DNA from: Salirhabdus salicampi
Lineage (GTDB): Bacteria; Bacillota; Bacilli; Bacillales; Alkalibacillaceae
DNA length: 64,000 bases
Reading direction: 5' to 3'
NCBI RefSeq assembly: GCF_024259515.1
Contig: NZ_JANBWE010000002.1
Coordinates: 682,001-746,000, forward strand
Both the position numbers and the translations under genes were made by a program. The notes under the pieces are model-generated. The model saw only the letters and a program-made list of their open reading frames with translations. It had not been told where the DNA came from and made no database searches. This document shows positions 35,384 to 43,763 of this stretch, piece by piece. Every line of letters starts with the position of its first letter. Position 1 is the stretch's first letter.

Positions 35384-36163
35384 ATGCGTTTTTACATGCC
35401 TTTTCTCGTCATTTGTCTAATCGTAGGATGTGTAGATCGTAACGATAATACGAATCCCAATCGCTTTGAAAAGCAATATGAAACAAATGATGCCCAATCA
35501 GGGTCTTCATCACAACCTTTACCTAAACTTATGACACAAGAGAATAAAAACAAGAGCAATTCCCCTAATGAAAAGAAGCTACATGTTCCATTAATTGCTC
35601 AAAATCCAGAATTAAAATATGGTTGTGAAGTAACTAGTTTAGCAATGATCCTCCAATACGCAGGAATCCAAGTAGATAAAATGGAATTAGCGAACACCAT
35701 TGAAAAAGACCATGACCCCATAAAGAAGAACAAAAACGGCGATATTACCGATTGGGGTAATCCAAATGATGGTTTTGTCGGTGATATGACAGGAAAAAAT
35801 GCTGGGTACGCAGTTTTTGATCGACCGATTGTACAGTTAATGGAAAAGTATTTACCAAGGCGAACAGTGAACTTGACTGGTGAACCATTCTCAAGATTAG
35901 AGGAACAAATCGCTAAGGAAAAACCTGTCCTTGTATGGACAACAGGGGATTATCAGCAACCAAATCGTTGGGAATTATGGAATCACGGTGACGAGCAAAT
36001 TGAAACACCTTTAGATTTACATGCTGTCGTATTAGTTGGTTACGATGAAAATCATGTTTATTTAAATGATCCATTATCAGAAAAGAAAGATGTTCAAGTA
36101 AATAAAGAAACATTTATTAATTCATGGAAGGCAATGAAAATGCGGGCCGTATCCTATAATTAA
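35384..36163 (+). CDS. Lipoprotein with a C39-like peptidase domain
   Basis: 259 aa. A lipoprotein signal peptide ends at LIVGC with lipidated C16, followed by a Ser/Asn/Gln-rich linker (17-65). A papain-fold C39-like domain (about 70-255) has the catalytic Cys in YGCEVTSLAMILQYAG and the His plus Asn/Asp in DLHAVVLVGYDENHVYLNDP. Its substrate is unknown; a cell-surface peptidase or amidase is likely. The ATG follows AAAGGGGAT. It stands alone and ends in a bidirectional terminator. Confidence 0.85.
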   Translation: MRFYMPFLVICLIVGCVDRNDNTNPNRFEKQYETNDAQSGSSSQPLPKLMTQENKNKSNSPNEKKLHVPLIAQNPELKYGCEVTSLAMILQYAGIQVDKMELANTIEKDHDPIKKNKNGDITDWGNPNDGFVGDMTGKNAGYAVFDRPIVQLMEKYLPRRTVNLTGEPFSRLEEQIAKEKPVLVWTTGDYQQPNRWELWNHGDEQIETPLDLHAVVLVGYDENHVYLNDPLSEKKDVQVNKETFINSWKAMKMRAVSYN

Positions 36164-36201
36164 GAAAACAACCAAGGATAATCATCATCCTTGGTTGTTT
36201 T
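36164..36201. terminator. Bidirectional terminator, C39 lipoprotein/amidohydrolase
   Basis: AAAACAACCAAGGAT-AATCATC-ATCCTTGGTTGTTTT. The minus-strand arm also encodes the last codons of the amidohydrolase. Confidence 0.92.
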
Positions 36202-37786
36202 CACGGTTAAATACAATTGTATTATCAATCACGGTCATTTCAACTGTAACATTCTTGATCATTTTATGATCAACTGTGAATAAATCCTCACTCAAAACCG
36301 TAAAATCTGCTACATATCCTGGGGCAATTTTTCCCTGTTCATGCTCCTTACTTATCGCAGCAGCTGATCCGGTTGTATATAGCGAGACAGCTTCAAAAGG
36401 AGTAAGTCTTTCCTCTCTTCCATACACTTTCCCATCATGTACCGATACTCTGTTCACTGCAGCATCAATGCCTTTAATCGGATTGATATCTTCTATTGGC
36501 GCATCAGAACCCCCTGCACAAATAATTCCGTGTTGTAATAGCGATTTCCACGGATATGCATGTTTCAGTCGATCCTCTCCTATTCTTTCTATGACCCACG
36601 GAAAATCTGACGAAACGAAGGTCGGTTGTATATCGATAATAACAGGTAACTGTGCGATCTTTTCATATATTTCCTCAGTTAACATTTGTCCGTGTATAAG
36701 ACGATCCTTCTCCCCCTGTGGGACAGGATGTTCAGTTATATAATGTACGACTTGTTCTAATGCTGCATCTCCAATAGCATGAACAGCAACAGGCATATTA
36801 TATCTTCGGGCTTTTTTTATTAATGTTTCCAGATCATCTCCTGAGTGAATCGCAACGCCATAAGTCGCTGGATCATCCTCATATGGTTGTTTTAACCATG
36901 CTGTCCTTCCACCTAATGCACCATCTGTAAATATTTTCATTGCCCCTAATCGTAACCATTGGGAACCCTGGCCAAATTCATAGCCTAATGAAACCATTTC
37001 TTCAACAACTTCATGGTGAACGAGCATATGCGCTCGAAACTTATGATTTTCGTTAATACTTTGTTGAAAAGCTTTAAACGTCCTTTCAAAGCTTCCATAA
37101 TGGTTTAAATCTTCATTATGTCCCCCTACAAGGCCGTTCTGAATTAAGTCATCAACTGCAACATTAATCGCTCGTACGATATGACGATCCGAGACAGAAG
37201 GCATTGCGTCTTTAATCAACTGTTGTGCTTGATCATGAAAATACCCTGTTAACTCACCGTCATCGTCTCGTTCTATTAACCCACCATCCGGAGAAGATGT
37301 AGTGGGTGAGACACCTGCTAATTCCATTGCTTTACTGTTGGCTATTAGAGCGTGCCGACAGACCCTTGTGAGGACAACCGGACGGTCATTGATTACTTCA
37401 TCAATTTCACGACAATGAAGAACAGTTGGATCTTGCCACATATTTTCATTAAACCCTTCACCAATTACCCATTCATCTTCTTCTAGGGTTTCGGAAATCT
37501 TTTTAATTTCTTTTAGTACTTCTTTCTTCGAAGTTGCTTTACTTAAATCTAATCTTAAAAGTTTTTCCCCATGTCCAATAATATGTAAATGGCTATCCGT
37601 GAAACCTGGGTACATGACTTTCCCATTTAAATTCACTTCTTCTCTTATTTGTTGAGCATATTTATGTTTTAGTTCCTTTTTGGTACCAACATCCAAAATT
37701 TTGCCATTATTAGTATATACTGCATCAACTTGATGTCCTTCCTTCACCATTGTATAAATGGTTCCCCCATACCAAAGTTTACCCAT
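36185..37786 (-). CDS. Amidohydrolase family protein (YtcJ-like)
   Basis: 533 aa, amidohydrolase_3 type. Metal ligands: HxH in GFTDSHLHIIGHG, His in VHHEVV-type stretches, PVAVHAIGDAALEQV, and Asp in AGGSDAPIEDI. The C-terminal small beta domain (about 470-533, GKIAPGYVADFTVL) is typical. B. subtilis YtcJ is the nearest match by layout; substrate not known. The ATG at 37786 has AAGGAGG upstream. Monocistronic between two terminators. Confidence 0.9.
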   Translation of the reverse strand: MGKLWYGGTIYTMVKEGHQVDAVYTNNGKILDVGTKKELKHKYAQQIREEVNLNGKVMYPGFTDSHLHIIGHGEKLLRLDLSKATSKKEVLKEIKKISETLEEDEWVIGEGFNENMWQDPTVLHCREIDEVINDRPVVLTRVCRHALIANSKAMELAGVSPTTSSPDGGLIERDDDGELTGYFHDQAQQLIKDAMPSVSDRHIVRAINVAVDDLIQNGLVGGHNEDLNHYGSFERTFKAFQQSINENHKFRAHMLVHHEVVEEMVSLGYEFGQGSQWLRLGAMKIFTDGALGGRTAWLKQPYEDDPATYGVAIHSGDDLETLIKKARRYNMPVAVHAIGDAALEQVVHYITEHPVPQGEKDRLIHGQMLTEEIYEKIAQLPVIIDIQPTFVSSDFPWVIERIGEDRLKHAYPWKSLLQHGIICAGGSDAPIEDINPIKGIDAAVNRVSVHDGKVYGREERLTPFEAVSLYTTGSAAAISKEHEQGKIAPGYVADFTVLSEDLFTVDHKMIKNVTVEMTVIDNTIVFNRENNQG

Positions 37787-37834
37787 ACTCTTCTCCTCCT
37801 TACCACTTTAACGTACTATAGTATTTATTTAAAT

Positions 37835-37866
37835 CAAAAGGGCAGTATGAAAACTGCCCTTTTTTA
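37835..37866. terminator. Terminator after the SASP gene
   Basis: AAAAGGGCAGT-TTTCAT-ACTGCCCTTTT with T-tracts both ways. Confidence 0.92.
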
Positions 37867-37888
37867 TAAAGCAATCAATATTTGATTT

Positions 37889-38104
37889 TTACTGAGATTG
37901 TCCACCATTAATTTGGGACTGTGCTAGTGAAACAAGACGTTTAGTAATTTCACCACCAACAGATCCGTTTGCACGAGAAGTAGTGTCAGCTCCTAAGTTA
38001 ACACCAAACTCCTGTGCGATTTCAGTTTTCATTTGGTTGATCGCTTGATCAGCCCCAGGTACAAGAAGTTGGTTTGTGTTGCGGCTACCACCTTGGCTTG
38101 CCAT
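37889..38104 (-). CDS. Small acid-soluble spore protein, alpha/beta type
   Basis: 71 aa. It coats spore DNA and protects it from UV. The germination-protease site TEIAQEFGV (27-35) and the second conserved segment [14 protein letters not shown] are intact. The ATG has AAGGAGGTGAT upstream. A sigma-G-like promoter lies at 38130-38158. B. subtilis sspA lies next to thiI in this same place, so an sspA call is reasonable. Confidence 0.96.
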   Translation of the reverse strand: MASQGGSRNTNQLLVPGADQAINQMKTEIAQEFGVNLGADTTSRANGSVGGEITKRLVSLAQSQINGGQSQ

Positions 38105-38129
38105 AGTGTATCACCTCCTTGTCACTAAC

Positions 38130-38158
38130 TAGCATGTGTAGATATGGAGGTTTCATAC
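38130..38158 (-). promoter_or_regulatory. Sigma-G-like promoter of the SASP gene
   Basis: On the minus strand GTATG (38158-38154, matches GHATR), a 17-bp spacer, and CATGCTA (38136-38130, one off from CATHHTA). Position and gene type both suit forespore sigma-G. Confidence 0.52.
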
Positions 38159-38187
38159 ACGGTTTTCACCTGGTATTTCTTTCTTCC

Positions 38188-39393
38188 TTAGAATAATTCT
38201 TCAAAATCATCTTTTGTTTCCGCCACTGTCGGTTTGTAAGTCACCGTTTCAATTTGATTCAGGGCATCTTCCATATCCTTAGAGAAGTCAACGTGACTTT
38301 CAAATTGGTTCATCTTTTCTCTCCGCGGCCTTGTTTTCGGTTGTCTAGGTACAAAAACGGTACAGCAATCTTCATATGGTCGGATGGATATATCATAAGT
38401 ACCGATGTTTTCTGCAATTTGGATAATCTCTAATTTATCCATTGCGACTAAAGGGCGGATAACAGGATAATTGGTTACTTCATTAATGGTATTCATGCTT
38501 TCCATCGTTTGACTGGCAACCTGTCCTAAACTTTCTCCAGTTGCTAAGGATAAAATCTCTTCTCTTCTGGCCAACTGTTCACTCATTTTCATCATCACTC
38601 TGCGCATAGCTGTCATCGCATAATTTTCTGGTATTTCTTTAAAGATTTTTTGTTGTAATTTTGTAAAAGGTACGTAATGAACTTTAATATCATTACCGAA
38701 TTTCGTTAAAGTTTGGGCTAAATCTTCTACTTTTTGGCGAGCCCTTTCACTCGTGAAAGGTGGAGAATGAAAATGAATTGCTTCTAATTGAACCCCACGT
38801 TTCATCGCTAAATAACCCGCAACAGGGCTGTCAATTCCTCCAGACATGAGTAAAAGCGTTTTACCTGTAGTGCCGACAGGCAGTCCTCCTGCGCCAAGAA
38901 CTGTACGTGACATGATATAAGTAGCATCTTGGCGAATTTCTACACGAATTTCCCGATCAGGATTATGAACGTCAACGGATATATTATCCGTATTTGAAAG
39001 TAGATGACCTCCAAGTACTTTATTCATTTCCTGAGACCCTACCGGAAAACCTTTATTCGTTCTTTTCGTTGTGATCTTAAAAGTTTTCACATCATGACCA
39101 TCGGTTAAAGCATATAAAGAGCCTTCCTTTATTTTTTCTAGATCATTTTCGACACGAAGAGCTATACTTAATGATTGAATCCCGAACACTTGTTGACAAG
39201 CTTGGAGTACTTTTTCGTGATCCTCTCCGTTTAAACGCACATACATGCGGTCGCGAGATTGTTTGACATGCGTATTCGGAAACTCTTTTAATTTATTTTG
39301 TACATTTTTTTTTAATTGCTGTATAAATGTCTTTTGGTTTTTACCTTTTAACGACATTTCACCGTATCGAATTAATATGTGATCAAATTCCAT
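38188..39393 (-). CDS. thiI: tRNA 4-thiouridine synthetase ThiI
   Basis: 401 aa: NFLD and THUMP domains (1-165) and a PP-loop adenylation domain (LLLMSGGIDSPVAGYLAMKR). No rhodanese domain is present, as in other Bacillus-type ThiI; the sulfur comes directly from NifZ. It thiolates U8 of tRNA. The ATG at 39393 follows GGGGTAG, 8 bp after nifZ, so it is translated from the same mRNA. Confidence 0.95.
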   Translation of the reverse strand: MEFDHILIRYGEMSLKGKNQKTFIQQLKKNVQNKLKEFPNTHVKQSRDRMYVRLNGEDHEKVLQACQQVFGIQSLSIALRVENDLEKIKEGSLYALTDGHDVKTFKITTKRTNKGFPVGSQEMNKVLGGHLLSNTDNISVDVHNPDREIRVEIRQDATYIMSRTVLGAGGLPVGTTGKTLLLMSGGIDSPVAGYLAMKRGVQLEAIHFHSPPFTSERARQKVEDLAQTLTKFGNDIKVHYVPFTKLQQKIFKEIPENYAMTAMRRVMMKMSEQLARREEILSLATGESLGQVASQTMESMNTINEVTNYPVIRPLVAMDKLEIIQIAENIGTYDISIRPYEDCCTVFVPRQPKTRPRREKMNQFESHVDFSKDMEDALNQIETVTYKPTVAETKDDFEELF

Positions 39394-39400
39394 TATTTAT

Positions 39401-40540
39401 CTACCCCATTACATCACTTAATTGACTAACTGTTTCCTCAAATGCTTTACAAAAAGTTTCTACTTCTTCACGTGTATTATCATATGATAAGCTGACCCTT
39501 AAAGCAGACGTAGTATACCTTTCATCTAAACCACACGCTGCTAATACTGCGCTTTCATCTGTATGCTTTGATGAGCATGCAGATTTCGTTGATATAAAGA
39601 TTCCTTTTTCACTTAAAGCGTGAATGACCACCTCTGGTTTAAACCCAGGAACGGAGTAATTTAAAATATGGGGTGCACCGTCTTCTGGTGAGTTCAAATG
39701 CACCCGTTTATTATTCGCTAGACAAGAACGAAGCTTTGTAGCCATCTCGTTAAGGTGATGCGATTCATTCGTTTGTTTATCCATGATCATACGCATCGCT
39801 TTCACCATCGCAACAATCCCAGCTAAGTTTTCGGTTCCTGGTCTTTTGGCACCCTCTTGTCCTCCTCCGTGTAATAATGGGAATAACGTTGTACCTTTCT
39901 TTATATACAAGAGGCCAGTTCCTTTTAGTCCATGGATTTTATGTGCTGACATACTACATAGATCAATACCAGGGTGGTTGAATGGTAGTTGTACTTTTCC
40001 TAACCCTTGTACATGATCAACATGGAAAAAAAGTTTTGGATATTGATTTGCAATATCAGCAATCTCTTTTATAGGCTGTATTGTACCTAGTTCGTTATTT
40101 ACGTGCATGACGGAAATTAAAATGGTATCTGTTCGAATCGTGTCATGTAATTGCTGAACATTTATCTTCCCTTCTTTATTGACAGGAAGGTATGTTACGT
40201 CAAAATCAATTTTCTCCAACGCCTTGCAAGCTTCTAACACTGAAGGGTGTTCAATTTCAGTCGTTATAATATGCTTCCCACGATTTTGATGTTGAAGTGC
40301 AATCCCTTTAATCGCCAAATTGTTACTCTCTGTTCCACCAGATGTGAATATAACTTCATCGATTTCAACCCCAAGTAGGTTTGAAGCTTGTTCTTTAGCT
40401 TTCTTTAACAAGCGTTCGGATTCTCCTCCAAATCGGTGTATAGAAGATGGGTTTCCAAAATACTGATCTGCTACTTGGTGAAACGTTTTTAACACTTCTG
40501 GGTAGGGCTTTGTCGTAGCACTATTATCAAAGTAAATCAT
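39401..40540 (-). CDS. nifZ: Cysteine desulfurase NifZ
   Basis: 379 aa, class V aminotransferase fold. It frees sulfur from cysteine as a persulfide for ThiI. PLP lysine in SMSAHKIHGLKGTGLL; catalytic cysteine in STKSACSSKHTD; N-terminal IYFDNSATTKPYPEV. The ATG at 40540 has AAAAAGGAG upstream; 16 extra in-frame codons are left out. nifZ-thiI form an operon as in B. subtilis. Confidence 0.94.
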   Translation of the reverse strand: MIYFDNSATTKPYPEVLKTFHQVADQYFGNPSSIHRFGGESERLLKKAKEQASNLLGVEIDEVIFTSGGTESNNLAIKGIALQHQNRGKHIITTEIEHPSVLEACKALEKIDFDVTYLPVNKEGKINVQQLHDTIRTDTILISVMHVNNELGTIQPIKEIADIANQYPKLFFHVDHVQGLGKVQLPFNHPGIDLCSMSAHKIHGLKGTGLLYIKKGTTLFPLLHGGGQEGAKRPGTENLAGIVAMVKAMRMIMDKQTNESHHLNEMATKLRSCLANNKRVHLNSPEDGAPHILNYSVPGFKPEVVIHALSEKGIFISTKSACSSKHTDESAVLAACGLDERYTTSALRVSLSYDNTREEVETFCKAFEETVSQLSDVMG

Positions 40541-40604
40541 GGGCTTAACTCCTTTTTCGTAACTATTTGCATTGACATATAATATCACAATTGAAAGGTT
40601 CTGA

Positions 40605-40650
40605 AAACGAATAAGACTGTTCTAATGATGTAGAACAGTCTTATTCGTTT
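40605..40650. terminator. 20-bp perfect hairpin between ezrA and nifZ
   Basis: AAACGAATAAGACTGTTCTA pairs with its exact complement across a 6-nt loop. It is much longer than other stems here. The following T-run on the minus strand is only four long, so it may end ezrA transcripts or stabilise ends. Confidence 0.75.
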
Positions 40651-40681
40651 ATTATTATTCCTAAATATATATGTTCTATTG

Positions 40682-42367
40682 CTAATTTGTGACAAGTCCC
40701 CTTAGTCGATCGGTTGCTCCAGGTTCAATTCCCTCGAGAGCTACACTAGCTTTCTCTAATGCTAATTTATAGTCATAATTACGAAACGCCTGTTCCGCCT
40801 CAACTAATTTAGCTCCCAGCACCGGATACTGACTCCGGTATCTATTTGCATATTGAATGACGACTTCAGCTAATTGGGCTTCTTCTAGTAACAGTTCTGT
40901 TTGTTCTCTTACCGTTAACGTATTTTTTTCTGCCTTATCAATTGTTGATTGGATAAATTCCATATTTAACGGATGAATGTCCAAATGTTTTTTTGCTTCT
41001 TGAATCATATTTGCGGCTTCCACTGTAATATCCATTATGTACTCAGGTACACCTGGTAAGTTACTCGTATGAAGTTTCCTTCTAATAAGGGAAATCTCTT
41101 TTTTAAGTTCCGTAATTTTTCGTTTTGCCTCTAATTCATGTTTCCGTAATGATTGGATTCGTTCCCGATATTCGGTTTGCATATCGTGTAAGCTTTCCCA
41201 TTGCTTTAACCAATTCTCAAGTTCCGAACGTATTACTGAATAGTTTTTCTTTTCCTCATTCACTGCTTGATTAATTTTGTCCGCTTGAGTTTTTAATTGA
41301 CTTAACCAATTTTCTAAACTGTACTGCATTTCCTGGTCTTGATCATTAATATGATAACTGTCTTGAATAACAGCTATTTCATTCTTTACTGCTTCAAATT
41401 GTTCACTCGTTGATTGTAATTTTTCATTCATAATACTTACTTTTTGATCAGTAAAGTTTTTTGCTAATACTTCACGCTCTAGTTGATCATATATCTCTTT
41501 AATACGTTCATCGGTTTCTTGAATACCTTGTTCAATTCCTTCAACTTCGCCCTTATTTAACAGTTCAAGCATAGCAAGCAATTTTTCATGATGTTTATGT
41601 ATTTCTTGTTCAAAACCGAAATGTTGAATTTGAAATCCGCGGTCTTTCATTTCCGACAACCCGTTAGCCAACTCTTCAAGTTGTTCCGGAAGTTCATTCC
41701 TACAAGCTTTATATAGCATAGGAAAAACATTCATTTTATATCTTAGGTGATCTAAACGATTCTTTGCTTCTCGTACACGTTTTTCCGCCTCAAAATAATT
41801 GCCGTTTTCTGTTAGTTCGTCATAAGAAGAAATCTCTGCTTCTATTTCATCTAACTCCAATTCTAAGACGAACTCAGCCTTGCCAAAGTGATGGCGATTT
41901 TGTAACAATTCTTTCCGTGCCTCTTTGATGCCGGGGCGCAGTTGTTCCACTTGTTCTCTTGTATCCTGTTCTGAGTGAAGTAACCTTTCAACTTCTTCAT
42001 ACATATTCGTAATGGATTCTTCAATCCCGATTAATGTTTCTTCAACTTCACGAAGAACCTTATTTGCTGTACGGAACCGATAGCGGTCTGCCGCTTCTTC
42101 GGCGTCGAACAAATCTTCTTCTAGATCAGGAAGCCACCTTGCCACGATGTTATCCCACTCTGATCGCCATTTTTCAAAACGTGCCTCTGTTTCACCAGAC
42201 AAATTCAAATGCTTTACTTTCGATAATTCCTCAGCAACTTCCTTATTCATTATATGTAATTTCCATTCTTCAAGCTTATCTACACGATCATAAATTCGTT
42301 TTCTAAAAATTAGACTAAAGATAATGAATGCGATAAATAAAAGAATGGCTCCGATGATGTACTCCAT
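40682..42367 (-). CDS. ezrA: Septation ring formation regulator EzrA
   Basis: 561 aa. One N-terminal membrane segment (3-20) and a long cytoplasmic part built from spectrin-like coiled coils (about 25-545), rich in Glu, Lys and Leu heptads. EzrA limits FtsZ ring assembly and sits at the division site. It matches B. subtilis EzrA (562 aa) in length. The ATG at 42367 has AGGAGG upstream; 10 extra in-frame codons are left out. It follows refZ on the same strand. Confidence 0.95.
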   Translation of the reverse strand: MEYIIGAILLFIAFIIFSLIFRKRIYDRVDKLEEWKLHIMNKEVAEELSKVKHLNLSGETEARFEKWRSEWDNIVARWLPDLEEDLFDAEEAADRYRFRTANKVLREVEETLIGIEESITNMYEEVERLLHSEQDTREQVEQLRPGIKEARKELLQNRHHFGKAEFVLELELDEIEAEISSYDELTENGNYFEAEKRVREAKNRLDHLRYKMNVFPMLYKACRNELPEQLEELANGLSEMKDRGFQIQHFGFEQEIHKHHEKLLAMLELLNKGEVEGIEQGIQETDERIKEIYDQLEREVLAKNFTDQKVSIMNEKLQSTSEQFEAVKNEIAVIQDSYHINDQDQEMQYSLENWLSQLKTQADKINQAVNEEKKNYSVIRSELENWLKQWESLHDMQTEYRERIQSLRKHELEAKRKITELKKEISLIRRKLHTSNLPGVPEYIMDITVEAANMIQEAKKHLDIHPLNMEFIQSTIDKAEKNTLTVREQTELLLEEAQLAEVVIQYANRYRSQYPVLGAKLVEAEQAFRNYDYKLALEKASVALEGIEPGATDRLRGLVTN

Positions 42368-42515
42368 AAAAAGCCTCCTAACACTAATTACACACACCCA
42401 TCGTATATACCATTTCGTTGGATATATATTGTTTTTTTTATCATATCATGTATAAGTGGTTTTTTGCTAAAATTTTTCAAAAATCTTTAAAATGTGACAG
42501 AGAACGGTAAAAAAA

Positions 42516-43130
42516 TCATGAAATGGTCCATACCGTACTTAACCAGTTTTTGAGCATCTGAATATAAGTAGATAAGTACGCTTGTTCTGAGTAATTACCT
42601 TGAACATTTTGCTTCCATTCGTGGGGCATTAAGAAGGGGATATTTAGCAGGCCTTTGAACTGCATATATAAACATTCCTTTTCAATCACAGTATAAGCAA
42701 AATCTGGGAGTATAGAATAGAAGGCATTTTGTAATAAATATTGTTCTTTCGCTAAGTAGGTTACAAGAAGTTCACGTATAAACATATTATCGAAGGATAA
42801 CTCCCGCTGGATAAAACAAGTGAATTGATGATGTTTTTGTTTGTATTGTATAATAGCATCAATTAAGTATAAAAAGTCACTTACATCTTCATGTAAGTTT
42901 CGTTCGAATATCTGTTGTTCCACTACATCTAAATACTCTTCGTAGTAACGAACAACTAAATATTCCAACAAACCTTGTTTATTCTTGAAGTAATAGCTTA
43001 TCATGGAGACGTTCACACTGGCTTTCTTTGCAATATCTCGCACAGAAGTTCCATGGAACCCTTTCGTATAGAAAAGTTGAACGGCTGTATCAGCAACTTT
43101 TTCTTTCGTCGGTTTTATAACTTGTTCCAT
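42516..43130 (-). CDS. refZ: TetR-family regulator RefZ
   Basis: 204 aa. A TetR helix-turn-helix (about 8-55) with TSVRDIAKKASVNVSMISYYF; the helical C-terminal domain is divergent, as is usual. RefZ (YttP) binds sites around the origin and inhibits FtsZ near the pole in early sporulation (B. subtilis). Adjacent ezrA supports the call. The ATG follows GGGGTGA. Confidence 0.87.
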   Translation of the reverse strand: MEQVIKPTKEKVADTAVQLFYTKGFHGTSVRDIAKKASVNVSMISYYFKNKQGLLEYLVVRYYEEYLDVVEQQIFERNLHEDVSDFLYLIDAIIQYKQKHHQFTCFIQRELSFDNMFIRELLVTYLAKEQYLLQNAFYSILPDFAYTVIEKECLYMQFKGLLNIPFLMPHEWKQNVQGNYSEQAYLSTYIQMLKNWLSTVWTIS

Positions 43131-43248
43131 CGTACTTCACCCCTTTATATTACTTTCTTCCCAAATTCTTCAAATCCTTTATTTTACTTATATTTCAAGG
43201 GAAGGAAAAACTTAGTGTTAATATTATAAAAACGAGAGGGAGTTATTT

Positions 43249-43728
43249 ATGTTTAATACTATGCAATACAATGGCACACGGGAAGAAAATTACAAACTAT
43301 TACTACAACAACTAAAAGGTTTATTACACGGTGAAGAGGATGTTATTGCCAATCTTTCCAATGCTTCTTCTTTATTAAATCAATTTTTAGATGATGTAAA
43401 TTGGGTAGGATTTTATCTTATGAAAAATGGTGAACTTGTTTTAGGTCCATTCCAAGGATTGCCTGCCTGTGTCCGCATTCAAGTTGGTAAAGGCGTGTGC
43501 GGAACAGCTGTTAAAGAAAACGAAACCCAGCGCGTGGCAGATGTGGAACAGTTCCCTGGACATATTGCTTGTGATGCAGCAAGTAAATCAGAAATCGTCG
43601 TCCCCATTCATGTAAATGGCGAAGTATTTGGCGTTTTAGACATTGATAGTCCAAACCTGAACCGCTTTGATGAACTTGACCAGCAATATTTAGAAGAGTT
43701 CGTGCAAGTTATAAGTGAACATTTATAA
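43249..43728 (+). CDS. ytsP: Free methionine-(R)-sulfoxide reductase (GAF type, YtsP)
   Basis: 159 aa, one GAF domain. The three cysteines C74, C84 and C108 lie in LPACVRI, KGVCGTA and HIACDA. Their spacing (10 and 24) equals that of the E. coli fRMsr cysteines, so the enzyme should be active. It repairs free Met-R-sulfoxide. The ATG follows GAGGGAGT. Converges with dgcP. Confidence 0.94.
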   Translation: MFNTMQYNGTREENYKLLLQQLKGLLHGEEDVIANLSNASSLLNQFLDDVNWVGFYLMKNGELVLGPFQGLPACVRIQVGKGVCGTAVKENETQRVADVEQFPGHIACDAASKSEIVVPIHVNGEVFGVLDIDSPNLNRFDELDQQYLEEFVQVISEHL

Positions 43729-43763
43729 AAAAATGCCCTATAACGTATACGTTATAGGGCATT
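43729..43763. terminator. Bidirectional terminator ytsP/dgcP
   Basis: A perfectly palindromic stem AATGCCCTATAACG to CGTTATAGGGCATT, overlapping the last codons of dgcP. Confidence 0.88.
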
